This document shows, one piece after another, positions 9,882 to 18,855 of a stretch of DNA of 64,000 bases. The notes below the pieces were generated by a model, which saw only the letters and a program-made list of their open reading frames with translations, was not told where the DNA came from and ran no database searches. The position numbers and the translations under genes are program-made. Origin of the DNA: an uncultured Bacteroidota bacterium (GTDB taxonomy: Bacteria > Bacteroidota > Bacteroidia > 2-12-FULL-35-15). Each line of letters starts with the position of its first letter. Position 1 is the stretch's first letter. The DNA is taken from the NCBI GenBank assembly GCA_903926385.1, contig CAIYIS010000080.1, forward strand, positions 62,001 through 126,000, read 5' to 3'.

Positions 9882-10268
9882 GGAGCGAAAGTAAATGAAA
9901 TTAATTAAGAAACAAAGAATGAAATGGAATGATATATCGAAAAAAAGGTGGGAGGAAAGTAGGGACCTATATATATTGTATGATTAACGAAAAGATATAA
10001 ACATGCGAACACCTTATTATAGTGGCCAAACAAAAAATTATTGTTAACAAATAATAATAACTGAAATATTTCTTCAAACCTATCAATATTTATCTACATT
10101 TGCACCCGCAAAAAAAAGGGGGAAGACAAAAATTTTTGAAATAAATCATTTTTTTTATTGTCAATCTATAAATGTTTGTTAGCTTTGCAATCCTTTTTTA
10201 AGGGGGTATGTCAGTTTTTACATATCAATAGTCTCAAAAGTTCTTTAAAATATAGTGTTTCGGAATAA
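9882..10268. other. intergenic region with tRNA/tuf promoter region
   Basis: Besides the promoter at 10158-10187, a second -7 match, TACATTTG, is at 10095-10102 without a good -33 element. No gene seen. Confidence 0.5.
10158..10187 (+). promoter_or_regulatory. promoter of the tRNA-tuf-secE-nusG operon
   Basis: TTG at 10158-10160, a 19-nt spacer, then TAGCTTTG at 10180-10187: both Bacteroidota elements at the expected spacing, about 80 nt before the first tRNA. Confidence 0.65.
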
Positions 10269-10342
10269 GCCGATGTAGCTCAGTTGGCCAGAGCAGCTGA
10301 TTTGTAATCAGCTGGTCGGGGGTTCGAATCCCTCCATCGGCT
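10269..10342 (+). tRNA. tRNA-Thr (anticodon TGT)
   Basis: Acceptor stem GCCGATG/CATCGGC, D arm, anticodon stem GCTGA/TCAGC with loop TTTGTAA (anticodon TGT), and T arm GGTTCGAATCC. CCA is not encoded. First of four tRNAs ahead of tuf. Confidence 0.95.
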
Positions 10343-10363
10343 CTTTTTTTTGTTGAAACAGTA

Positions 10364-10444
10364 GGGGAGATACCAGAGTGGCCAAATGGGACAGACTGTA
10401 AATCTGTTGTTTCGACTTCGAAGGTTCGAATCCTTCTCTCCCCA
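10364..10444 (+). tRNA. tRNA-Tyr (anticodon GTA)
   Basis: 81 nt with the long variable arm of a class II tRNA. Acceptor stem GGGGAGA/TCTCCCC; anticodon loop CTGTAAA gives GTA. Confidence 0.95.
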
Positions 10445-10549
10445 CTCAGGGATTGCGGATTAAGAATTTGCGATTAAAGAAAATTAAACGAAAGTAAATA
10501 AAGAATAAAGGAACGAAAGTTTCTTTATCCGAAAATACTAGGAATATAA

Positions 10550-10622
10550 GCGGAAGTAGCTCATTTGGTAGAGCGTCAGCCTTCCAAGCTGAGGGTGGCC
10601 GGTTCGAGCCCGGTCTTCCGCT
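10550..10622 (+). tRNA. tRNA-Gly (anticodon TCC)
   Basis: Acceptor stem GCGGAAG/CTTCCGC, anticodon stem TCAGC/GCTGA, loop CTTCCAA with anticodon TCC, T arm GGTTCGAGCC. Confidence 0.95.
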
Positions 10623-10755
10623 CCAGGGTAATGGTCCTGCTTTATGCAGGATCATTGCTCTTTAAAAATTGAAAATGTCATTGGCTGTTCGGCATTGGTA
10701 ATTTAAAAGTTGAACTTGATTGATGACAATTGCCTTCTGACTAATGACAAAAAAA

Positions 10756-10827
<72 letters not shown>

Positions 10828-10900
10828 CAAACTAAAATTGAAAAGCAGTAATAACAATTAATAGTAAACAATAAAACAACAATTAAATAAATAAATAACA

Positions 10901-12088
10901 ATGGCAAAAGAAAAATTCGACCGCAGTAAACCACACGTAAATATTGGTACTATCGGTCACGTTGACCACGGTAAAACTACCTTAACCGCAGCAATTACTG
11001 TTGTATTAGCTGAAAAAGGTTTATCTGAAGTGAGAGATTTCTCTTCAATTGATAATGCTCCTGAAGAAAAAGAGCGTGGTATTACAATTAATACATCACA
11101 CGTTGAGTATTCAACTGCTAGCCGTCACTATGCTCACGTTGACTGTCCGGGTCACGCGGATTATGTGAAGAACATGGTTACAGGTGCTGCTCAGATGGAC
11201 GGTGCAATTTTAGTTGTTGCTGCTACTGATGGTCCTATGCCTCAAACTCGTGAACATATCCTTTTGGCTCGTCAGGTTGGTGTGCCTAAAATTGTTGTGT
11301 TTATGAACAAAGTGGATATGGTTGACGATCCTGAATTGTTGGAACTTGTTGAAATGGAAATTCGTGATTTGTTAACTTTCTATCAATTTGATGGTGCTAA
11401 TACTCCAATTATCCAAGGTTCTGCTTTGGGTGGTTTGAACAAAGACCCAAAATGGATGCCGAAAATTATGGAATTAATGGATGCAGTTGATACATACATT
11501 CCAATTCCTAAACGTGAAGTTGATAAAGCATTTTTGATGCCGGTTGAAGACGTGTTCACTATCACTGGACGTGGTACTGTTGCAACAGGAAAAATCGAAA
11601 CTGGTGTTATAAATACAGGTGATGAGATTGAAATCATCGGTATGCAAGAGGAAAAATTAAAATCAGTAATTACTGGTGTTGAGATGTTCCGTAAGATCCT
11701 TGACAGAGGTGAAGCAGGTGATAACGTAGGTTTGTTGTTACGTGGTATTGATAAAAAAGATATACGCAGAGGTATGGTTGTTGTTAAACCAGGAACTATT
11801 ACTCCTCACACTGATTTCAAAGCAGAGATCTATGTATTGAAAAAAGAAGAAGGTGGTCGTCACACTCCTTTCCATAACAAATACCGTCCTCAATTCTACT
11901 TACGTACAACTGACGTAACAGGAGAAATTGAATTACCTGCAGGACGCGAAATGGTAATGCCTGGTGATAACGTAACTATTACAGTAAAATTAATCGTTCC
12001 GGTTGCAATGACATTAGGTTTACGTTTCGCTATCCGTGAGGGTGGAAGAACTGTAGGTGCTGGTCAGGTAACTGAAATTTTAAAATAA
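10901..12088 (+). CDS. tuf: translation elongation factor Tu
   Basis: 395 aa, full length. The GTPase carries aminoacyl-tRNA to the ribosome. G motifs: GHVDHGKTT (about 18-26), the RGITIN switch I region, DCPGHADY (about 80-87), NKVDM (about 135-139) and SAL (about 173-175). Domains 2 and 3 complete the protein. The start ATG heads the usual MAKEKFDR. It is co-oriented with four tRNAs upstream and tRNA-Trp, secE and nusG downstream, and probably cotranscribed with them. Confidence 0.98.
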   Translation: MAKEKFDRSKPHVNIGTIGHVDHGKTTLTAAITVVLAEKGLSEVRDFSSIDNAPEEKERGITINTSHVEYSTASRHYAHVDCPGHADYVKNMVTGAAQMDGAILVVAATDGPMPQTREHILLARQVGVPKIVVFMNKVDMVDDPELLELVEMEIRDLLTFYQFDGANTPIIQGSALGGLNKDPKWMPKIMELMDAVDTYIPIPKREVDKAFLMPVEDVFTITGRGTVATGKIETGVINTGDEIEIIGMQEEKLKSVITGVEMFRKILDRGEAGDNVGLLLRGIDKKDIRRGMVVVKPGTITPHTDFKAEIYVLKKEEGGRHTPFHNKYRPQFYLRTTDVTGEIELPAGREMVMPGDNVTITVKLIVPVAMTLGLRFAIREGGRTVGAGQVTEILK

Positions 12089-12115
12089 AAAACCAGATTT
12101 TGAGAACAGAGAAGA

Positions 12116-12145
12116 GAGATTTGAGACACTTGTGTCTCGAATCTC
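12116..12145 (+). terminator. hairpin after tuf (partial terminator or processing site)
   Basis: A 13-bp stem with one G-T pair and a short loop (GAGATTTGAGACA / TGTCTCGAATCTC). There is no proper T run, so it may attenuate or be a processing signal ahead of tRNA-Trp rather than end transcription. Confidence 0.5.
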
Positions 12146-12204
12146 TTGTCTCATTTCTGACATCTCATTAAGCAGGTTGGATGACACATATTTGGAGTTG
12201 ATTT

Positions 12205-12275
12205 ACAGGTGTAGTTCAAGGGTAGAATAGAGGTCTCCAAAACCTTTGATGGGAGTTCGAATCTCTCCACCTGTG
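12205..12275 (+). tRNA. tRNA-Trp (anticodon CCA)
   Basis: Acceptor ACAGGTG/CACCTGT, anticodon loop CTCCAAA with anticodon CCA, T arm GGAGTTCGAATCTC. Lies between tuf and secE, a common bacterial position. Confidence 0.95.
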
Positions 12276-12338
12276 CAAAAATAAAATTTAGTAATTAGCT
12301 AATCAGCTAATACATCAATTAGCTAATTTTTTAAAAAC

Positions 12339-12530
12339 ATGAGCAAATTCAAAGCATACATTGACGAAACCACCAACGAACTTTTTCATAAAGTAAGCTG
12401 GCCTACATGGAGTGAATTACAAAGCAGTGCCGTTTTGGTGGCTGTGGCATCGATGATCATTGCCATTATTGTATTTGCTATGGATTTTACGTTTAACAAA
12501 TTGATGGAAGTTATTTATCATTTATTTTAA
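12339..12530 (+). CDS. secE: preprotein translocase subunit SecE
   Basis: 63 aa, the short single-span form of SecE. A basic amphipathic N-terminal helix with the family KVSWPTWSEL motif (about residues 18-27) precedes one membrane helix (about 31-55). It clamps SecY in the inner-membrane Sec channel. Start ATG at 12339; nusG begins 18 nt after the stop, so the two are one transcript. Confidence 0.95.
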   Translation: MSKFKAYIDETTNELFHKVSWPTWSELQSSAVLVAVASMIIAIIVFAMDFTFNKLMEVIYHLF

Positions 12531-12548
12531 TAAAAAAGAGTTACTAAA

Positions 12549-13115
12549 ATGAGTGAGCCAGTAAAAGTGGAGTCGGTAATGAAGTGGTATGTTATCAGAG
12601 CTATCAGCGGACAGGAAAAGAAGGTGAAGCATCAGATAGAAGTGGAGATAAGCCGAATGGGACTGAGCAATAACGTAGCTCAAATATTAATTCCTACCGA
12701 AAAAGTTTACCAATTACGCAACGGAAAAAAAGTTACTAAAGAACGTCCTTTTTACGGAGGATATATCTTAATTGAAGCTGCTCTGGTAGGTGAGGTTCCT
12801 CACACAATAAAAAATGTTACCGGTGTTATCGGATTTTTGGGTGAAACCAAAGGCGGTGCTCCTGTACCTATGCGTTTGTCCGAAATTAACCGTATCCTTG
12901 GTACTGTGGATGATTTGGCCGAAAGCGATGCTCAAATAAGCATTCCTTTTATTGTTGGCGAAACAGTAAAAGTTATAAACGGGCCTTTCAGCGGTTTTAC
13001 AGGAACCATCGAAAAAGTGTTTGAAGACAAGAAAAAGCTAGAAGTTATGGTTAAAATATTTGGCCGTAAAACTCCTCTCGAACTAGGTTATCTGGAAGTA
13101 GAGAAAGAAGCTTAA
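12549..13115 (+). CDS. nusG: transcription antitermination factor NusG
   Basis: 188 aa. NGN domain from about residue 11 (MKWYVIRAISGQEKKV) to about 115, then a KOW domain at about 130-185 (GETVKVINGPFSGFTGTIEKV). It binds RNA polymerase, raises processivity and links to Rho or ribosomal S10. Two ATGs are possible (12549 and the internal one before KWYVIRA); the first is kept because spacing to secE is normal. A strong terminator follows at once, so the transcript ends here instead of running on toward rplK. Confidence 0.96.
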   Translation: MSEPVKVESVMKWYVIRAISGQEKKVKHQIEVEISRMGLSNNVAQILIPTEKVYQLRNGKKVTKERPFYGGYILIEAALVGEVPHTIKNVTGVIGFLGETKGGAPVPMRLSEINRILGTVDDLAESDAQISIPFIVGETVKVINGPFSGFTGTIEKVFEDKKKLEVMVKIFGRKTPLELGYLEVEKEA

Positions 13116-13140
13116 TTAAGTTTATTAATTAATACACCAA

Positions 13141-13176
13141 AATCCCGCTCTGAGCCATCAGAGCGGGATTTTTTTT
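13141..13176 (+). terminator. intrinsic terminator after nusG
   Basis: Stem AATCCCGCTCTGA/TCAGAGCGGGATT with a 4-nt loop and eight T residues. Confidence 0.9.
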
Positions 13177-13496
13177 GAAATTTATGTACCAAAACTGATA
13201 TCTATCATATCCCTATGTTTTGATTTGTAAGTTTAAGGTTGTTACTTAGCGCCCTCAATTCCTTATAATAAATTAGTAAAATAAAATCTACTTGAAACAT
13301 TGAAACTCGTTCGTTTGCAGGTGAAAAAACACCTGCAAAGGCATCGTTTCTGCAAAATTTAGAGAGGAAGTATGGAACACCAACAAGGGCTAATATATTC
13401 ACGGATATAGTAGCTCAATCGAATAACTTAATATGGCAGTCGTATCAATCAGATAATTGTATCCGTAATACACCATCAAATCTCAAATTTCCGTTA

Positions 13497-14687
13497 ATGT
13501 TAGCAACAATTGGAAATTCTTGGGATTTTTCTATTCCTGTCCCTCCTAGCCCTCTAGAAGTTATCCAATGGTATGCAGATGGCAATTCCGGACCTTGTCC
13601 ATCAAGCCTGATTACATTATATAATACTACGAAGCAAGGAATTAATTTTCAAGGAAATTTTACAGGAGGTCAGGCTTCTTGTTTAAATGCTTGGGAAGAT
13701 AATAATTATGGTTGGGATTTGTTTTACGGTTCAATAAATCGGCTTTTGTACGATGAGCCTTCTAATGATATTGACAAATGTAGGATGGCAGCAATATTAA
13801 GCGATGCACCTGACTACCCAGGTGGACCCTTTTATCGATCTTTTGGAAGCGGAGATCATGGTGTATCGGGGTGGAGATCAAGTCGAAGGTTTTTTGATGG
13901 TTATCCAACTCAACGGGATGGTGATGATGATTTTATGGGTAATTTTAATGGTCTTGATTATATGTTATTTCACAATCTCTATTATTTAGAAAACGACCCT
14001 CAACAATCTCATATTTCTCTTATTATGAGTTCACTATTTTACCAATTTAATGGATGGACTTACACCATAGGCCCACCTTTTATTAATTTGAATCAATTTC
14101 AAAACATATTAGTAGACAATACAGCAATTGCTCATTATCAGTCTATCTATGGCTCTGCAATAATAGTTGGTGGTTCGCAAGGGGTTACAATTGGTGATAA
14201 TGTTATTGTAGAAGAAGGAGCCTCGTTAGATGTACATAATGATATTGGTTGTTCTGTAAGTCAAGATTCCTATGTGTTTAATTCAAGCGCTTATAGGTCA
14301 ATGATTACAAACTCTTCACAGGACTCTACTTCAAACACATTAATCGTATCCCATTCGAACAACAACGTTGACCATTCATTGGCTCCGTATATGATGTCCA
14401 ATGAGTTTAAAACTGATTTTAAAGGGGAATATAATTTATCAAATTATCCGAATCCATTTAATGATAATACAACTATAGCTTTTAGTATAAAAGAAAAAGC
14501 AAATGTGAATATTACGGTAACAGATATATATGGAAAAGAGTTAGAGGAGCTAGTTAATAATGCGTCATACGAAAAAGGGAATTATACAGTTAATTTAAAT
14601 TCTGCTAAATTTGCAGCTGGAATTTATTATTGCCAAATGAAGGCTAATGAATTTTCAAAAACAATTAAATTAATTATCGCTAAATAA
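13497..14687 (+). CDS. T9SS-secreted protein of unknown function, probably 5' truncated
   Basis: 396 aa from the first ATG. Residues about 30-170 are rich in Trp, Asp, Gly and Tyr and match no family I recognise. The last 80 residues are a T9SS type A sorting domain (NYPNPFND... GIYYCQMKANEFSKTIKLI). There is no signal peptide, which a T9SS substrate needs. The same frame stays open upstream to 13296 and codes plausible protein there (for example LERKYGTPTRANIF), but has no start codon; a TGA closes it at 13293. So the gene has probably lost its 5' end at the island edge or holds a frameshift. It precedes a YCF48 protein gene by 10 nt. Confidence 0.6.
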   Translation: MLATIGNSWDFSIPVPPSPLEVIQWYADGNSGPCPSSLITLYNTTKQGINFQGNFTGGQASCLNAWEDNNYGWDLFYGSINRLLYDEPSNDIDKCRMAAILSDAPDYPGGPFYRSFGSGDHGVSGWRSSRRFFDGYPTQRDGDDDFMGNFNGLDYMLFHNLYYLENDPQQSHISLIMSSLFYQFNGWTYTIGPPFINLNQFQNILVDNTAIAHYQSIYGSAIIVGGSQGVTIGDNVIVEEGASLDVHNDIGCSVSQDSYVFNSSAYRSMITNSSQDSTSNTLIVSHSNNNVDHSLAPYMMSNEFKTDFKGEYNLSNYPNPFNDNTTIAFSIKEKANVNITVTDIYGKELEELVNNASYEKGNYTVNLNSAKFAAGIYYCQMKANEFSKTIKLIIAK

Positions 14688-14697
14688 AAACAGCCTT

Positions 14698-15876
14698 ATG
14701 AAAAAACTACTATTAATAATTTCAATTGCATTTTCAATTCACGCTAATGCACAATGGGTGCAGCAAACATCAGGGACATCTGTAAATCTTTCATCCATTT
14801 TTTTCCCAACTCCTGTTAAGGGATATTCTTTACAAGATGACGGTTTGATGAATAAAACGAGTAACGGAGGTAGCAATTGGGGTATAGCGAGCACTTACCA
14901 ATCTATGGTTGGGCAATTGTTTTTTACAAGTGCAGATACCGGATTTGCAACAAGTGCGAGTGGCGTTAGAAAAACAGTAAACGGTGGTATTTCTTGGCAA
15001 AATAATTTTCCTGATTCAGTTAATATTCTTTCAATTCATTTTCCTACCTCAAACATTGGTTATGCTCTTGGAACAAATCTAACGTATGATACTTTATATA
15101 TTTATAAAACAATAAATGGGGGTAATAGTTGGTTTTCGGTTTATACACAGCTCTCATCGGGTTATCCTACCTATGTTTTTTTCACCGACCCGTCAACTGG
15201 TTTCATTAGTTTGAGTGACGGTATTTACAAAACTACTGACGGAGGAGTTACGTTGACTAAAAAATCAATTGCCACTATTATTAATTGTATTCATTTTCCG
15301 TCTGCTAACGTAGGATATGCAGTGGGTGACAGTCTTTTTAAAACAGTAGATGCTGGAGAAACATGGACAATACAGGCTAATCCTAATTCTGCTTTGTTTT
15401 TTTCTACTTACTTCCTAAACGACAATTATGGGTATGCTTGTGGGGGAAACAATTGGAATAGTGGGCTTATTGAAAAGACAGTGGATGGAGGAGTAAATTG
15501 GACTATTGACTTATCAAGTATTCAAATAATTCATTCCCTTTCGTTCCCCAACTCAAATACAGGCTACGCTTGTGGTACAGGGGGAGTGATTTACAAACTC
15601 ACAACATCAAACGGCATCACCGAAGCCCTTGATGCCACCACCCTAACTCTTTCGCCCAACCCTGTTACAAATCAATTAACCATTACCAGTCAAAAGGCAG
15701 CACTAAAAGAAATAAAAATAATGAACTCGTTAGGTCAATGTATGCTTGCATCTACTCCACTTGGTGGAGGTAAGGAGGGGCTTGTAGATATGAGTAGTTT
15801 GGCAAACGGTATTTACTTTATCCAACTAACAGACGAAAACAAAAACGTAATTAATAAAAAGATAATTAAAGAATAA
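14698..15876 (+). CDS. secreted YCF48-like beta-propeller protein with T9SS tail
   Basis: 392 aa. Signal peptide 1-18 (ending HANAQ), then about seven repeats of roughly 40 residues with the YCF48/BNR signature (SNGGSNWG, VNGGISWQ, INGGNSWF, VDAGETWT, VDGGVNWT), each preceded by a GY(A/S) strand, giving a propeller. Residues about 315-392 form a T9SS type A sorting domain (LSPNPVTNQL ... NGIYFIQLTDENKNVINKKIIKE). The YCF48 fold in photosynthetic organisms helps assemble photosystem II; here it is more likely a surface or secreted binding module. A paralogue lies at 17564-18763. Confidence 0.85.
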   Translation: MKKLLLIISIAFSIHANAQWVQQTSGTSVNLSSIFFPTPVKGYSLQDDGLMNKTSNGGSNWGIASTYQSMVGQLFFTSADTGFATSASGVRKTVNGGISWQNNFPDSVNILSIHFPTSNIGYALGTNLTYDTLYIYKTINGGNSWFSVYTQLSSGYPTYVFFTDPSTGFISLSDGIYKTTDGGVTLTKKSIATIINCIHFPSANVGYAVGDSLFKTVDAGETWTIQANPNSALFFSTYFLNDNYGYACGGNNWNSGLIEKTVDGGVNWTIDLSSIQIIHSLSFPNSNTGYACGTGGVIYKLTTSNGITEALDATTLTLSPNPVTNQLTITSQKAALKEIKIMNSLGQCMLASTPLGGGKEGLVDMSSLANGIYFIQLTDENKNVINKKIIKE

Positions 15877-15997
15877 ACCCATGTTCCCTTTTGGAGCCAT
15901 ATTATTTTCTAAAACTTTGCCAAGAGGCAGGGGTAGAAAAATAATAAACTCCCAAGAACAATTACCCTCAGAGCAGGAAAAACAGGCAGCGGGACAA

Positions 15998-16375
15998 ACG
16001 GAAATGCGCTCCGCATTATCGAAAATGCTCAGCTCATTACCTAAAATGGTGAAAGGATTAGCCGAAATGCTGGCGGCATTAGCGCTAATGCCGTCAGCAT
16101 TCGGGCTAGGGAAATGTTCCCTAAAGGTAGGGGCGGCATCCCTGGGTTTAGTCACCTTGTGCCCGGTTTGGGGCATGGGAGCAGTAAAGTTGGCCCTGCG
16201 GGAGTCGGGCAGGGGGTGGAGTGCCTTGGGCTTGTCCCATCTTCGCCAAACTTCGAGAGCACCTCCCCCAATGTGGGCATAGTGTGCACTCAGGCCGTGG
16301 CTGAGGCCTAACTTTAGTCCCGCCATGCCTACCGTTAGGGAGCATATCCCTAAAGTTGGTCACCAAGCCTCAAAT
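15998..16375. repeat. array A: about 17 degenerate 21-bp units with dyad cores
   Basis: GC-rich tract that divides into 21-nt units from 15998. Core sites sit at unit junctions as an arm, four variable bases and the complementary arm: TTA-GCGC-TAA (16079), CTA-AAGG-TAG (16121), CTA-CCGT-TAG (16329). Early units are also hairpin-like inside (AAATGC...GCATTA). The period holds, with one slip of about 2 nt near 16.29-16.31 kb. Arms drift from CATTA/TAATG to CCCTA/TAGGG along the array. A frame through the first 13 units is open and reads as heptapeptides (KMLSSLP, KMVKGLA, EMLAALA), but it stops at 16282 while the units continue. No cas genes and no unique spacers, so not CRISPR. Confidence 0.75.
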
Positions 16376-16429
16376 CATCGTGATAACATTCTTTATCAAT
16401 ACATTAATAAACATAAAAAAATACGAATA

Positions 16430-16464
16430 GCCCCTCAACCTCTTTTTTAGAATCAGAGTGGGGC
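16430..16464 (+). promoter_or_regulatory. 5' hairpin ahead of the small gene at 16481
   Basis: GCCCCTC ... GAGTGGGGC can pair around a T-rich loop, 17 nt before the ATG. A similarly placed hairpin precedes the second small gene (31141-31179). Could be a leader structure or translation control; function unknown. Confidence 0.4.
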
Positions 16465-16480
16465 AAAAACAAAGAATAAT

Positions 16481-17152
16481 ATGGCTATAGCTAATTTTCC
16501 TGAAAAATTAGAAGAAAAAAACACTTATTATATAGGTGCCCGAAGCAGGATAGGGTTAAACATGACGAGGTTGGGAGTAACTACCGATAACAAGGATTTA
16601 CTCGATAACCTTATGGATGACGCGAACGGCTGGATAGCCGTTAAAACTAAACATTCTTCAGAAGACGGTAACACCACCACCGTTCAAAAAAGATTGGATG
16701 AGTTAGTTGGTCTGGTGGAAAATCAATTTAAAGTAATTTATGCAGATATACCTGCTTCAAGTATTAATTCGGAAGACAAAACTGTGTTTCGTTTTAATGC
16801 CGGAACCAGCACTCATGGCCACATAGTGGCTCAAAGTGTGCCGGGTGAATTAACAGTAGAGGAGTCTCATCATTTGAGTCATAAATTAAGGATTAGAAAT
16901 CCGTTAACTCCTTCGAGCGATGCTATGCCACATGGCAATAGTGCAAGAATATGGACAGCTGTAATGGCCAAAAAAGTGGATGCAAGCCAGATTACCTGGA
17001 GCGATAATCCTAAAAAAGCCACTACTCGTTTTTTCTCACAATCATTTACCGAAACTCAGGTAGGTATGTTTGCCGCATACAAAACCTGTTACGAAAATCA
17101 GACAGGAGAGCAGGGCACTCCCAGCGAACCCATCTGGATGCCTATTTGGTAA
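16481..17152 (+). CDS. small array-associated protein A, unknown function
   Basis: 223 aa, no signal peptide and no membrane segment. The N-terminal 90 residues look helical (TTVQKRLDELVGLVENQF); then comes a beta-rich part (YADIPASSINSEDKTVFRFN onward) that ends KTCYENQTGEQGTPSEPIW. That ending resembles the last strands of a fibronectin-III-like domain and matches, by eye, the end of the 220-aa protein at 31205-31867 (KT..HNTAGAGPESAP). Both genes follow a 21-bp array and a hairpin and end in a CCCGCTC/GAGCGGG terminator. I do not recognise the family. Cytoplasmic location is inferred from the lack of export signals. Confidence 0.6.
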   Translation: MAIANFPEKLEEKNTYYIGARSRIGLNMTRLGVTTDNKDLLDNLMDDANGWIAVKTKHSSEDGNTTTVQKRLDELVGLVENQFKVIYADIPASSINSEDKTVFRFNAGTSTHGHIVAQSVPGELTVEESHHLSHKLRIRNPLTPSSDAMPHGNSARIWTAVMAKKVDASQITWSDNPKKATTRFFSQSFTETQVGMFAAYKTCYENQTGEQGTPSEPIWMPIW

Positions 17153-17177
17153 ATCCGGGTTGGTGTATCATTTCAAA

Positions 17178-17212
17178 AAAAAATCCCGCTCAGCAATGAG
17201 CGGGATTTTTTT
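17178..17212 (+). terminator. intrinsic terminator after small protein A
   Basis: AAAATCCCGCTCA/TGAGCGGGATTTT stem with a 4-nt loop and a long T run. Confidence 0.9.
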
Positions 17213-17425
17213 TATTGATTATTTTTTATTGGCTATTGATTATTGGCTATTGATTATTGCCTATTCGCTATTCGCTAATGCAAAATTGCCTACTGCAAAA
17301 TTGTAGAATTCCATCCCCCTATTGCCTTTTCGCTATTCGCTATTCGCTACTGCAAAATTGCTACTGCAAAATTGTAGAATTCCATCCCCCTATTGCCTAT
17401 TCGCTATTCGCTAATGCCTAATTGA
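17213..17425. repeat. direct and short tandem repeats (37-bp exact repeat, 71-bp period)
   Basis: A 37-bp block beginning CTACTGCAAAATTGTAG is present identically at 17290-17326 and 17361-17397, within runs of (T)ATTGGCTATTGATTA and CTATTCGCTATTCG. Related AT-rich words (CAATTGGGCAATT, GGCAATA) recur at 29.86-29.90 and 30.07-30.18 kb. No coding content. Confidence 0.8.
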
Positions 17426-17531
17426 ACAATAGCCAAAGGTAACAAAGATTGAAAAGCGATGAAAGGCAAAAAAGTAGGCATCAAAATGCGAATAGGATTG
17501 AATTCATGAAATATTTAAAACAAAATTAAAT

Positions 17532-17539
17532 TAATTTTG
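17532..17539 (+). promoter_or_regulatory. -7 element TAATTTTG for the YCF48 gene
   Basis: TAnnTTTG match 24 nt before the ATG at 17564. No clear -33 TTG. Confidence 0.45.
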
Positions 17540-17563
17540 TGCCGAATTTTATAACCAACCAAA

Positions 17564-18763
17564 ATGAAAAGAAATTTATTAATCCTAATCCTTGCCTGGT
17601 CAAGCAGTACTTATGCGCAGTGGTTTCCGCAAATAAGCGGTACTAATAGTTATCTTTATTCTGCCTCCTTTCCTGATGCGTTGCACGGTTGCGCTGTTGG
17701 AAACGATGCCATTCAAGGTGCCATGGTAAGAACCGTTGATGGCGGAACCAACTGGAATGCGGTTACACTTCCTACCACTTCTCCTCTTTATGGGGTTAGT
17801 TTTCCATCGTTAACCACTGGTTATGCAGTAGCCGATACAGGTGTAATAATTAAAACTACTGATGGCGGAGCCAATTGGGTTACTCAAACTTCTACAACCC
17901 TACATTCGTTATCGGGTGTTTATTTCAGAGATACATTAACCGGCTATGCTGTGGGAACGTTAGGTACTATTTTGCGAACCAATAATGGAGGCGCAAATTG
18001 GGCATTGCAGAATGTTGGCACCAACCACTTGTATGGAGTGCATTTTCCATCCGCAGCCATTGGTTATGCTGTGGGAAATGCAGGAAGTATCTTGAAAACG
18101 GTAGATTCGGGAGCAACCTGGATGACTCAGTTGAGTGGAACAGCTCAAAATCTGCGCGGACTTTATTTTACTAGCGTGGATACAGGATATGCGGTGGGTT
18201 ATGCCGGAACAGTGCTGAAAACAGTGAATGGAGGAACCAACTGGACTGTTGTGCCAAGCGGGATAACAAATATCATCTTCTCTGTTCAGTTTCTGACCTC
18301 TAATTTAGGTTATATAACCACTACAGTAGGGCATGTATTGAAAACCACCAATGGCGGAGTAACTTGGACGACACAACCAACTGGACTCACTCATTCAATG
18401 CGAAAAGTATTTATGATAGATGCAAATGTTGGTTATTGTGTAGGCGATTCGGGTAAGGTTATCAAAACAACTACCGGAGGCGCCAGTACAGTTGGTATTG
18501 CCGACATTAACCAGAATAATTTTGGAAATTCTTGTTTGATACACCCTAGCCCCGTTAGCAGTTTATTAACCATCAATTTTAGCGCAGAACAAAGAAACAC
18601 CAGTCTGATAATTACAGATGTTTTAGGAAATATTGTTCATCAATCTACAATCAATACACGCCAATATATGATGGACATGAGCAACTTTGCCAGCGGAGTT
18701 TATTTCGTGCGGATAGAAGATGTGAATAAAAATTTGGTGAATAAGAAGATAATCAAGGATTAA
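17564..18763 (+). CDS. secreted YCF48-like beta-propeller protein with T9SS tail (second copy)
   Basis: 399 aa. Signal peptide 1-18 (ending TYAQ). Seven clear repeats of about 42 residues, each with GYAVG and a (T/N)(D/N)GG(A/T)NW signature, form a closed propeller up to about residue 315; a T9SS type A sorting domain follows (IHPSPVSSLL ... ASGVYFVRIEDVNKNLVNKKIIKD). It parallels the protein at 14698-15876 but its repeats are more regular. It has its own -7 element and its own terminator, so it is monocistronic. Role unknown; probably extracellular or surface-attached. Its tail is close to the gene relic at 35623. Confidence 0.87.
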   Translation: MKRNLLILILAWSSSTYAQWFPQISGTNSYLYSASFPDALHGCAVGNDAIQGAMVRTVDGGTNWNAVTLPTTSPLYGVSFPSLTTGYAVADTGVIIKTTDGGANWVTQTSTTLHSLSGVYFRDTLTGYAVGTLGTILRTNNGGANWALQNVGTNHLYGVHFPSAAIGYAVGNAGSILKTVDSGATWMTQLSGTAQNLRGLYFTSVDTGYAVGYAGTVLKTVNGGTNWTVVPSGITNIIFSVQFLTSNLGYITTTVGHVLKTTNGGVTWTTQPTGLTHSMRKVFMIDANVGYCVGDSGKVIKTTTGGASTVGIADINQNNFGNSCLIHPSPVSSLLTINFSAEQRNTSLIITDVLGNIVHQSTINTRQYMMDMSNFASGVYFVRIEDVNKNLVNKKIIKD

Positions 18764-18783
18764 CAAATTGAACTGTTGATAAA

Positions 18784-18816
18784 AAAACTCCGAACCTTTT
18801 TGTTCGGAGTTTTTTA
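18784..18816 (+). terminator. intrinsic terminator after the YCF48 gene
   Basis: AACTCCGAAC/GTTCGGAGTT stem with a 6-nt loop, then a T run. Confidence 0.9.
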
Positions 18817-18855
18817 TTTGCTATAACTCGCCAAAAAAATATTTCAAGGGTGATG

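Noticed and set aside
10446-10655. 69-codon minus-strand frame over tRNA-Gly
   Set aside because: It runs antisense across a tRNA gene; no support.
15881-16282. 133-codon open frame over array A (EMLAALA-type heptads)
   Set aside because: It stops at 16282 while the 21-bp units continue to about 16375, so the repeats are not explained by this frame. Kept as a repeat.
15826-16366. minus-strand open frames of 166 and 72 codons
   Set aside because: Shadows of the GC-rich array and of the end of the YCF48 gene; no coding features.
15998-16375. CRISPR array
   Set aside because: Units are degenerate, only 21 bp, without constant repeats and unique spacers, and no cas gene is present. The same holds for array B.
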